From Eurosta solidaginis (Eukaryota; Arthropoda; Insecta; Diptera; Tephritidae), in NCBI RefSeq assembly GCF_040869045.1, contig NC_090320.1, positions 144,296,941 to 144,360,940 on the forward strand: a stretch of DNA of 64,000 nucleotides. Direction: 5' to 3'. The position numbers and the translations under genes were made by a program. Positions 1 through 10,025 of this stretch are shown piece by piece; positions within the stretch are counted from its first letter, which is position 1; every line of letters begins with the position of its first letter. The notes beneath the pieces were generated by a model that worked only from the letters and a program-made list of their open reading frames with translations, was not told where the DNA came from and did no database searches.

Positions 1-279
1 TGTTGTTGTGGCTTTATTATTTAGTATCAGATTTGTGATGTGAGTATCACATAGTGTTGCTAATATTCGTCACAATATGTTATTATTAGAAAACCAAAAA
101 GTATCAACAAACATTCACTACACACATCTTAACCTACGTAAGTGAAGTTTGCCCAAAAAAATTGGCCGCTTGAAAATTAGTTACATTTAAGGTTTATTTA
201 TGCGCTAAAATTATTTTGAAACTATTTTTTAGGATATTGGTAGAGACCAATATAGGTTAGTGGGAACAAAGCTTCTTTT
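1..279. other. Flanking non-coding DNA left of the copia composite
   Basis: AT-rich sequence with no convincing gene. It ends at the outer LTR edge of the copia-1 composite. The five bases before the LTR (275-279, CTTTT) nearly match the five bases after the far end (20166-20170, GTTTT), which fits a slightly decayed target-site duplication. It may be intron or upstream DNA of the gene at 22441; that is inference. Confidence 0.4.
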
Positions 280-473
280 TATTAGAAGTCGCGCGGATTA
301 ACCGTGAAATAAAAGAGATTTTATATGAAAATATCTTGATTGAACAAATCGAAAAACAAGAATGAGCTGTTAATTTTTCTTGTCATTGAAAATATTGTCA
401 AAATGTAAATGAGAATATGTTCTGTTGCTACAGTAGATATTCAAGTGTATTTGCTGTACAGTATATTTCAAAG
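280..473 (-). repeat. copia-1 3' LTR (minus strand)
   Basis: About 194 bp, matching the reverse complement of the plus-strand LTR at 19313-19507 along its length. On the minus strand it starts TGTTGAAATA-like and ends CTAATA. A purine-rich tract (the complement of 474-490) precedes it, as expected of a polypurine tract. It forms the outer left edge of the composite. Confidence 0.8.
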
Positions 474-507
474 CTCCTTCTCAACGTAAACATATCTCAT
501 TCTTATA

Positions 508-3500
508 TCTATATATTAATACGCTAACAAAATTTCCATACAATCAATTGACAGGCTGTTTCGCATACTTAGCATACGTAAAATCATATAAAAGTTATAT
601 GAATCGATTCGTATTGATCAGCCGCAGTGCATAGGCCTATTTTTGTTAACAAATATTACTCTATTGGTTTATAATTAATAGAAAAAGTTTTTTGTAAATT
701 CGAACAATTCATACAAATATCGTAATTCATTTTCGTGCACAAGCGCGCCATCTTTGGGAACAATTATCTAAGTTTGCTAATGCGAATTTCAAAGACCTAA
801 ACCTTTATGCACAAGCGCGCCGTCTTTGGGAACAATTATCTAAGTGTTTAATGTGAATTTCAAATTTTATGTATCCCCGCTAAATTCGAAGGCACAAATG
901 TTTCACCTGCATACAAATATGGTTTCCCATTGTTGCCGCTTACCTATAATAGCCTCTACCAAAATCCTAAAAAATTGTTCCAAAATAATTTATAGCGTAC
1001 CAAAAATCTTAAATAGAATTAATTTTTGACCGGCCCATTTTTTGTGGCAAATTTTACCTACACGTAAATACATAAGTCTTTATTTAACAGATTCTTTGTT
1101 TTTTATTTTAATTGTTTTCAAAAAAACATGAAATCACAAATAATGAGTTAACTTTTGTTAAAACTAATTTATTTATAGCAATTAATGGCAAATTTGCTCG
1201 AAAATATTGTTGCATTTGCAGATTTAATCCTCATTTTAGATAAAGTACGTCTTATACTGAACAAAAAAGAAAAAGTTAAAAAAATATAACATTACATTTT
1301 TCATATCGCCTTTTATGCTAATTACGAAACAAAAAAACGTCCCAAAAACTTTTTTGATTTTAGGTCAGAGCGGCAACCGGCATCATAGCGGCCGTCTTGC
1401 ATAGGCAGTATCTATATATTAATACGCTAACAAAATTTCCATACAATCAATTGACAGGCTGTTTCGCATACTTAGCATGCGTAAAATCATATACAAGTTA
1501 TATGAATCGATTCGTATTGATCAGCCGCAGTGCATAGGCCTATTTTTGTTAACAAATATTACTCTATTTGTTTAAATTAAGAGAAAAAGTTTTTTGTAAA
1601 TTCGAACAATTCATACAAATATCGAAATTAATTTTCGTGCACAAGCGCGCCATCTTTGGGAACAATTATCTAAGTTTTCTAATTCAAATTTCAAAGACCT
1701 AAACCTTTATGATTCCCTGCTAAATTCGATAGCATAAATGTTTCACGTACATACAAATATGGTACCCAATGCTGCCACTTACCTAAATAGCCTCTACCAA
1801 AATCCTAAAAAACTGTTCCAAAATAATTTGTGGCGTACCAAAAGACCTTAAATAGAATTAATTTTTGACCGGCCCATTTTTTGTGGCAAATTTTACCTAC
1901 ACGTAAATACATAAGTCTTTGTTTAACAGATTATTTGTTTTTTTTATTTTAGTTGTTTTCAAGAAAACATGAAATCACAAATAATGAGTTAACTTTTGTT
2001 GAAACTAACTAAATTCATTTATAACAATTAATGGAAAATTTTCCCGAAAATGTTTTTGCATTTGCAGATTTAATCCTCATTTTAAGTAAAGTACGGCTTA
2101 TACTGAACAAAAAACAAAAAATTTACAAAAATATAACATTAAATTTTTTATATTGTCTTTTATGCTAATTTATTTTATTTCTTATTGTACTTTATTATAT
2201 ATTCGTTTATTTCAACTTAGTTTATTATTATTTAAATGCAACTTTTTTTGTGGCAAATTTTACTTACACGTAAATACATAAGTCTTTATTTAACAAATTA
2301 TTTGTTTTTTATTTTAGTTGTTTTCAAGAAAACATGAAATCACAAATAATGAGTTAAGTTTTGTTGAAACTAACTAAATTAATTTATAACAATTAATGGC
2401 AAATTTGCCCGAAAATGTTTTTGCATTTGCAGATTTAATCCTCATTTTAAATAAAGTACGTCTTATACTGAACAAAAAACAAAAAATTTACAAAAATATA
2501 ACATAAAATTTTTTATATTGTCTTTTATGCAAATTTATTTTATTTCTTATTTTAATTTATTATTATTTAAATGTAACTTGACTGAATCGGAAAATTTCAC
2601 GTTGTATATTAAACGAAAAAAACCGTCCCTTGATTTTAGGTGAAAACGGCATCCGGCATCATGGCGGCCGTATTGCATAGGCAGTATTTTACCCACTATC
2701 TATATATTAATACGCTAACAAAATTTCCATACAATCAATTGACAGGCTGTTTCGCACTCTTAGCATACGTAAAATCATATAAAAGTTATATGAATCGATT
2801 CGTATTGATCAGCCGCAGTTCATAGGCCTATTTTTGTTACAAATATGGTGCCCAATGTTGCCACTTACCTATAATAGTCTCTACCAAAATCCTAAAAAAC
2901 TGTTCAAAAATAATTTGTAGCGTACCAAAAAACCTTAAATAGAATTAATTTTTGAACGGCCCATTTTTTGTGGCAAATTTTACTTACACGTAAATACATA
3001 AGTCTTTATTTAACAGATTATTTGTTTTTTATTTTAGTTGTTTTCAAGAAAACATGAAATCACAAATAATGAGTTAACTTTTGTTGAAACTAACTAAATT
3101 CATTTATAACAATTAATGGCAAATTTGCCCGAAAATGTTTTTGCATTTGCAGATTTAATCCTCATTTTAAATAAAGTACGTCTTATACTGTACAAAAAAC
3201 AAAAAATTTACAAAAATATAACATTAAATTTTTTATATTGTCTTTTATGCAAATTTATTTTATTTCTTATTTTACTTTATTATATATTCGTTTATTTCAA
3301 CTTAGTTTATTATTATTTAAATGCAACTTGACTGAATCGGAAAATTTCACGTTGTATATTAAACGATAAAAAAACGTCCCTTGATTTTAGGTGAAAACGG
3401 CAACCGGCATCATGGCGGCCGTATTGCAAAGGCAGTATTTTACCCACTATCTATATATTAATACGATATCAAAATTTCCATACAATCAATTGATAGGCTG

Positions 3501-4075
3501 TTTCGCATACTTAGCATACGTCAAATCATATAAAAGTTATATGAATCGATTCGTATTGATCAGCCGCAGTGCATAGGCGTATTTTTGTTAACAAATATTG
3601 CTCTATTTGTTTATAATTAATAGAAAAAGTTTTTTGTAAATTCGAACAATTCATATAAATATCGAAATTAATTTTCGTGCACAAGCACGCCATCTTTGGA
3701 AACAATTATCTAAGTGTTCTAATGCGAATTTCAAAGACCTAAACCTTTATGATTCCCTGCTAAATTCGAAAGCACAAACGTTCATACAAATATGGTGTCC
3801 ATTGTTGCCACTTACCTATAATAGCCTCTACCAAAGTCCTAAAAAACTGTTCCAAAATAATTTGTAGCGTACCAAAAAACCTTAAATAGAATTAATTTTT
3901 GAACGGCCCATTTTTTGTGGCAAATTTTACTTACACGTAAATACATAAGTCTTTATTTAACAGATTATTTGTTTTTTTATTTTAGTTGTTTTCAAGAAAA
4001 CATGAAATCACAAATAATGAGTTAACTTTTGTTGAAACTAACTAAATTCATTTATAACAATTAATGGCAAATTAT
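508..4075 (+). repeat. Four tandem units inside the Helitron, each beginning with its 5' terminus
   Basis: Units begin at 508, 1411, 2699 and 3450, each with TCTATATATTAATACG or a close variant and each preceded by A. Lengths are about 903, 1288, 751 and 626 bp. They share blocks such as GATTCGTATTGATCAGCC and the CpG-rich CGGCATCATGGCGGCCGT at each unit end. Unit 2 has an internal duplication of the block near 1880 and 2250. Unit 3 lacks the block containing GCACAAGCGCGCC. Small frames of 60-70 codons repeat with the units and look like chance frames. Confidence 0.85.
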
Positions 4076-4654
4076 AATTTTATTTAATTAATTATAAATA
4101 CATATGTAATAGTAAAGCGCCGATTGCATACCTAACAGGTGGTGTGAAATAGGTTAAATTCCTTTAGCACATTTCTTCGTTCTTAACTAGAAATTCGTGT
4201 TTTTTGAATTATGACGCTATTGAAGTAAATGGGCGATATATGTATATGTAGTTTATATTGGTGATATAAGCCTACTGGGGAACCGAGCACCCAAAACTAA
4301 CTTCGCTAGCGCTCCAACGGCGTATCTCCCGGGTGGTGTATAAAAAGCAAATTTTCAATTCAATTTCAAGTAATTTCACCACAATTCTATGTAAATTTCA
4401 TTTCATTTTACATATTTGTTATATTTTTTTTAAGGAGCTCTACACCAAAACTTATAATTACATTTGAAAATAATGTAGAAAATTTAAGAAAATACAATCA
4501 AAGATTATAACGTCTTAGGTCAAATTCAAAATTTTAATGAGAACTTTAAGTAAGATAGATCAGTTTGCTATATTTCCACTCACTGCAAAACTATTAACGC
4601 ATTATTGCACTACCCCAACACTGGATGCATAGAGTGAGTTGAAAAAATACAAGT
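4076..4654 (+). other. Unique 3' segment of the Helitron
   Basis: Non-repeated AT-rich sequence between the tandem units and the 3' hairpin. It includes two similar stretches near 4130 and 4330 around GGTGGTGT. No gene is seen. Confidence 0.5.
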
Positions 4655-4684
4655 TGGTCGAATTTCGACCACGGGCGATACTAG
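4655..4684 (+). other. Helitron 3' terminus: hairpin plus CTAG
   Basis: TGGTCGA (4655-4661) and TCGACCA (4665-4671) form a perfect 7-bp stem with loop ATT. Nine bases follow, then the terminal CTAG (4681-4684). In Helitrons this hairpin acts as the rolling-circle termination signal. Confidence 0.85.
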
Positions 4685-4693
4685 TAAAAATTA

Positions 4694-6470
4694 TTATGTA
4701 ATCAAATAAGTGGTTAATATAAACCCATTTGCTTTATAATGCTTAATTTTCTGCAAATTTTTCGTAAGAATATCTGAAATCATCTCATTAGTACAAACAT
4801 AATTTAAATCAATTTCATTATTTTTAAATGAGTTTCTAATATGATGATATTTTATATCAATATGATTGCTTCGAGCATGATATGTGGGATTTTTAATTAA
4901 TTTTTGTGCACTTTGGTTGTCACTGTTTAACAACATCGGAGTGGTTTTGCCAAAACACATTTCATTTAACAGTTTGTTTATATAAACTGCTTCTTTGGCT
5001 GCTATCGATAATGCAACTTATTCTGTTTCTGTGCTGCTTAGTGATACAATACTCTGCTTTTTCGACTCCCACGAGATAACACTCCCGGCTGCAATAAATA
5101 TACATCCAGTGTAAGGTTTTTTGTCATTTGTGTCTCCGCCCCAATCTGCATCAACAAAACATTGAACGGATTTTCCAGTTTTAAAATAATGCCCATTATT
5201 CCCTTATCCATTAGCATATCGTTTTACATTGTAAACCCATTTACATCCAATAGCTTTTTCCCCAACAGGCAGATCAACCAACGCCCAAGTCTTATTTTTA
5301 ATTAGTGCAGAATACTCCTTCTGCATCGAATCTTCTCATTCCTCGAATATTTGGAGCTCAGCGCCTCATATACGGTTTTTGGAATTTGTATATCCTCTGT
5401 TTCCAACATATGGAGAACAGTTGGTTCTTACAAGGGCGTCCTCCTTTACCAGTTCGAATAATTTTTGGTCTTCCAGGTTTGGCAGGTTCGTATTTTACAT
5501 CATTGTTTGTATTACATGTTGAAATATTGCTGTCAAGTACGGACTCTGCACATACGTCATGGTCATTTTTATTTGCTAAACTTTCAATTTCAAACGTTAC
5601 CAATTCTTGTGAATCTCCCTGATTAATGTACGGTTCCTCGATAAAAGTAACATCTCGACTAACGATCACTTTTTTCGCCTATGGATCAAATAAGCGGTAT
5701 GGTTTAGAATGTTCAGAATAACCCACCATTACCATTTCTTTGTCCCTTGGCTGAAACTTTTTCTTTTGACTTTTATCGAGGGCAACAGCTTTTGAACCAA
5801 ATACTCTAAGACGTGACACACACGGTTTCTTTCCAGTCCATATTTCTTAACGTGTTGAATTTGTGAGTGCTTTTGTAGCAGCTCTATTACATAAATAGAC
5901 AGAGGTTGCTAAAGCCTTCGCCCAAAAAGATTCACTAGATCCGCTATGAAAAAACATAATACGTGCCATCTCTACTAATGTCCTATTTGCACGCTCATCT
6001 ACACCGTTCTGCTGAGGAGTATAAGGAACTGTAAGTTGTCGTAATATACCATATTCCTTAAGAAAATTATCAAATTCCTGGCTTAAATATTCGCGACCGT
6101 TATCGCTACGTAATACTTTAACCTTATGATTCGTTTGACTTTCCACCATAGCTTTATAGGATTTAAACGCCGAAAGTACCCTTCCTTTAGTCTTTAAAAA
6201 ATATACGAAAACAAATCGCGACACACCATCAATAAAGGTAACAAAATAACACGACCCGCCTAATGATTTTGTCTTCATTGGCTTACATACATCAGAGTGA
6301 ATAACCGCACACAACACTTCAGCACGAGTTTCGGATGCATATGAGATTTTTTTTAGTCAATTTACTTTTGGCACAAGTTATACAACTTTTATCGTTCACT
6401 CTCAGATAATTTTTTATTTTTAGTTTATATGCCATTTCTAGCAAACTGTTATAGTTTAGGTGACCAAACC
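4694..6470 (-). pseudogene. copia-1 pol remnant, minus copy (integrase, linker, RNase H)
   Basis: Read from right to left. The Zn-binding pre-integrase end and integrase core lie at 5847-6317, with HSDVC, RSDNG and NGVDERANRTL around the catalytic D, D and E. The variable linker lies at 5358-5669 (VSRDVTF, then GRPKI-type repeats). The start of the RT (GCKWVYNVKR near 5215-5260) is followed directly by RNase H (VDADWGGDTND, then SSTETE near 5030) and the C-terminal tail ending in ILTKNLQKIKH (4694-4800). The RT core with its catalytic aspartates is missing. Several stops and frameshifts break the frame. The plus copy shares the same RT deletion. Confidence 0.85.
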
Positions 6471-7713
6471 GTAGTTTGCTAAAACGTATGAAAATTTTGT
6501 AGTAGCGATAGAAACCCGTGATACACTACCGTCGTTGAACGTCTTGAAAATAAAGCTGTTTGAAGAAGGAGATAGAAGGCAAGAAAGAAGTGTTGATGGT
6601 AATGGTGGTGAGTTGGAGCAAGCGTTTGTCGCACGTGTTCCTTTGGAAAAGAAAAGTTATGGTATTGTTAGTGATGTAAAAAATCGTGACCAAGGCGGTA
6701 ATAATAAACGCAATAATATCAAATGTTTTAATTGTGGCCGATGCCGACATATCGCAGCAAAATGTCGGGAAGCGAAAAAGGTGCAATCTAAAAGTGAAGA
6801 GTTGTCGTTTTATACGCTTGCTAGTATATCGCCGCGTGTCCTAGACAAAGACTCTTGGGTAATTGATAGTGGTGCAACGAGCCATTTATGTTCAGATAGA
6901 AATATGTTTCCATCGTTCGAAGAATGTACTGAAAATATTGCGCTTGCAGCTGACTATTATATAGAAGCCAAAGGAGTAGGTGAAGTGCAACTCCATAGTG
7001 GTCAAATGTTAAATAATGGACTATTTCTTAACTTTGATAAAAATAAAGTTGTTTTGAAAAACAATAATGGTGTAATTGTAATGACAGCTAATGAGAACTG
7101 TGGTCTATATGTGTTTAATATATAGAAGCCAAAGGAGTAGGTGAAGTGCAACTCCATAGTGGTCAATGCATAATGTATTTGCAAAATGTTTTATATGTTC
7201 CGTCGTTAAAAAACAATTTTCTGTCAGTTAGTAAAATGTTAAATAATGGACTATTTCTTAACTTTTATAAAAATAAAGTTGTTTTGAAAAACAATAATGG
7301 TAATGACAGCTAATGAGAACTGTGGTCTATATGTGTTTAAAAATGTTGAAAACAAATGTTTTGATATTAATTGTGAGAAAAACAATTTGGTTGAGTGGCA
7401 CAATCGGTTTGGTCACCTAAGCTATGACAGTTTGGTAGAAATGGCGAATACAAATATGGTGCATGGACTAAAAATAAAAAATAATCTGTGAGTGAATGGT
7501 AAAAGTTGTATAACGTGTGCCAAAATTAAATTGACTGTAAAAAAATTCCCACATGCATCCGAAAGTCATGCTGAAGTGTTGTGTGCGGTTATTCACTCTG
7601 ATGTATGTAGGCCAATGAAGACAAAATCATTAGGCGGGTCGTGTTATTTTGTTACCTTTATTGATGATATGTCGCGATTTGTTTGCGTATATTTTTTAAA
7701 GACTAAAGGAGAG
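6471..7713 (+). pseudogene. copia-1 mid-gag, protease and integrase start, plus copy
   Basis: The frame from about 6535 encodes the end of Gag with a CCHC knuckle (CFNCGRCRHIAAKC, 6724-6765) and the aspartic protease motif VIDSGATSHLC (near 6860). A partial direct duplication then follows (6957-7117 and 7118-7345), the first half of which has lost about 68 bp. After that come the pre-integrase motif WHNRFGHLSYDSL and the integrase start with ITCAKIK and HSDVC. Coding stops at 7714, where copia-2 is inserted, and resumes at 17828. A stop (near 7489) and the duplication make it non-functional. Confidence 0.85.
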
Positions 7714-7718
7714 GTACT

Positions 7719-7861
7719 TGTTTGAAATAAATTGGTAATTAATTTTTAATATGTGGCAACACTCCCCATCACTATTTTCTTCACCCATGTCTCTCACATA
7801 CCAAACTGTTCTTCTTCCAATATACATTCTTGGTAGTCTATTGAAATAAATCAACTAAACA
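7719..7861 (+). repeat. copia-2 5' LTR
   Basis: 143 bp, starting TGTTTGAAATAA and ending CTAAACA. It matches the 3' LTR at 15006-15117 except for an extra stretch of about 32 bp after the first 12 bases, so one LTR has an indel. GTACT directly precedes it. Confidence 0.8.
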
Positions 7862-8039
7862 AGTTATGGGCCTAGAGCGCGTTCGCAGCGTAAAATAGTG
7901 AAAATTTAATAATTAGCGCGTTTAAGGTTCAACCGTTTGCTGTGTGTCGGTATAAAATTATTACATATATTTAAAAGACTATCTTGAGTTATTGTGCTGT
8001 GTGTCGGTACATTAATAAGTTGAATTAAAAACATTAAAA

Positions 8040-8720
8040 TGACTTCGCTTTTTCAAGTTGAAAAATTGGATGATGCCAATTACGCGTCATGGTCAGTTCA
8101 AATGAAAAGCGTGCTAGTACACTCTGATTTGTGGGGAGTTTTGTGTGGTCGTGAAAAGAAATCTGATGAAATGACCAGTGAAAAAAAGCGGCATTTGATA
8201 TAAAAAATGAAAAAGCAATGACATCAATATTGCTATGTGTAAATCCAACATAAACTAATCATGTGAAGAACATAAAAGTCGCAATTGTAGCATGGGATAA
8301 ACTGCGTAATATCCATCAGCCACAAGGGCCGGCGCGAAAAGTTTTGTTGTTTAAAATTTGTTGCGTCTTAGTATGTCAGATGGTACTCCAGTGGCAAATC
8401 ACGTAAACGAGTTTTGCAAAATTAAGGAGGGGCTTGCAGACATAGGTGTAATAATCCAAGACGAAATTTTAGTTATAATCTTGTTAGCAAGTTTGCCTGC
8501 GCAATATGAAAATTTTGTTGTAGTAGTGGAGACTCGTGATGAGTTGCCTACATTTAATACAGTGAAAATTAAATTGTTAGAAGAAGGCGCCCGGTAGTAT
8601 GATAATGATGTTAAAAACGAAAAAGGGACAGAAGCGTTAATGCAAGCACGTTCATACAAAACTACAAACTTCAACAAAACGGTAAAAATTTTTTCAAGCT
8701 GTGCTAATGGTTCGATGAAA
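8040..8720 (+). pseudogene. copia-2 gag remnant
   Basis: Starts with ATG at 8040 and encodes a copia-type Gag N-terminus (SLFQVEKLDDANYASWSV), closely similar in layout to the copia-1 gag start at 19574. Stops near 8200 and a shift near 8340 break the frame. It resumes at 8358-8597 with the C-terminal Gag helices (NEFCKIKEGLADIG, ASLPAQYENFV) and the basic region leading to the zinc knuckle. Confidence 0.8.
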
Positions 8721-8722
8721 AC

Positions 8723-10014
8723 GTGAAGTGTTTCAATTGCGGTAAAAGAGGGAATTTCGCTGCTACATGCAATGGCAAGAAAACTGAGTGTCGAAAAGAG
8801 AACGATGATCGTTCGTGTTTTATGTTAAGCGCAAAACCACCACCAAATAAGAGAATTAATACAAATGTCTGGTGCGTAGATAGCGGCGCGATGTCGCATT
8901 TATGTTGTGTGCGCAGTTCGTTTAAAAACTATCAAAAATGTTGTGAAAATATTTGGTTGGCAGGCGCAAATTGTATAAACGCGGTCGGTCGTGGCGATGT
9001 TGACATAGACGGTACAACAATAACATTAAAAAATGTCTTGTATGTGCCAACACTACAAAGTAATTTTATATCTGTGAGCAAAGCCATAGAGAGCGGCAAT
9101 GCAGTGATATTTGAGCGTAATTCTGTTGAAATCAAAAACAACAAAAACTGTGTGCTGTTGAAAGTATTCAATATTAACGGACTATTTATATATAGGGTAG
9201 GTAAAATAAGTGTTTTAGTGCGGTGGTACAAAAAGATGCTGCAAGTAATTTGTTCAAATGGCACTATCGATATGGACATGTAAATTTTAATTGCTTGAAA
9301 GACATTCCAAATAAACAAGCAGTCTTAGGGCTACAGCTTAGTAAAATACCAAACGAAATTGTATGTGAGACGTGCGCGAAATCAAAATGGCATTCAACGG
9401 CAATTGACCGTATCTTACACTCCGCAACTAAACGGGGTAGCAGAACGTGCCAACAGAACTTTGGTAGAGATGGCCAGGGCCATGCTAAATTATGCAAAAC
9501 TTGGTGAGCATTTTTGGGTGGAAGCAGTACGAACTGCCGTATATCTTCGCAATCGTACTATAACAAAAATACTCAATTATAGAACGCCATATGAATTGTG
9601 GGCAGGTGTTTCCCATCTAAGAGTTTTTGGTTAATTGGCAGTGGCACTTGATAAAAAGCGAAAGTTTCGAGCAAAAGGTAAATAATACATAATGATAGGT
9701 CATTCTAAAACTAGCAAAGGTTATCGTTTGTAAAATCCAGAAAATGGTAAAGTCATTGTATGTCGTGATGTTATATTCATTGAGAAGGCGAATGTTTGTC
9801 AGGAGCCGGAACCAAAGCTAATTGATTTTGTGACAACCGTGCTGAAGATGTGGTATTGTACACAAATGACGTACATGCAGATAAAGTAAGTGTAGAATCA
9901 CATACAAAAAGCGTAAATTTTCCACAAAATGATGACAGAGTTGTAGCAAATAATAATAATAATTTTATTGAATCTGTTGAGACAGAATCTGACACCCACA
10001 ACAGCAATGTAGAC
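8723..10014 (+). pseudogene. copia-2 zinc knuckle, protease, shortened integrase and linker
   Basis: 8723-9283 encodes the CCHC knuckle CFNCGKRGNFAATC and the protease motif WCVDSGAMSHLCC. 9223-9405 holds the pre-integrase segment HYRYGHVNFNCLK with CETCAKSKW. The integrase core between that point and RQLTVSYTPQLNG (9406) has been deleted, removing the first catalytic D and most of the fold. The downstream end, AERANRTLVEMARAML and SHLRVFG, remains to 9634. The linker continues with stops to 10014, where the LINE target duplication begins. Confidence 0.82.
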
Positions 10015-10025
10015 GAATGTACGCC

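Larger units (their letters stand above)
508..4684 (+). mobile_element. Non-autonomous Helitron inserted in copia-1
   Basis: The element starts TCTATATATTAATACG and ends CTAG. It sits exactly between host A (507) and T (4685) with no target duplication. The uninterrupted copia-1 copy near 19270-19290 shows the empty site, since joining 507 to 4685 restores that sequence base for base. A hairpin (4655-4671) lies 9 nt before the terminal CTAG. TC start, CTRR end, A/T insertion and a subterminal 3' hairpin are the defining Helitron features. No Rep/helicase frame is present, so it is non-autonomous. Most of its 4177 bp consists of four variant tandem units. Its insertion is younger than copia-1. 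Confidence 0.88.

Noticed and set aside
229..279. Acceptor-like TTTTTTAG followed by an open stretch (GRDQYRLVGTKLL) that might be an MPN-gene exon cut by copia
   Set aside because: Only about 16 codons, no donor, and no family motif I could confirm. The reading does not continue convincingly after 20165.
508..4075. Repeated 60-70-codon frames in the Helitron units as small genes
   Set aside because: They occur only because the DNA unit is repeated, differ at their ends, and match no family.
508..4684. Satellite or CRISPR-like array
   Set aside because: Units are 0.6-1.3 kb and variable, in a eukaryotic genome, and bounded by exact Helitron ends.
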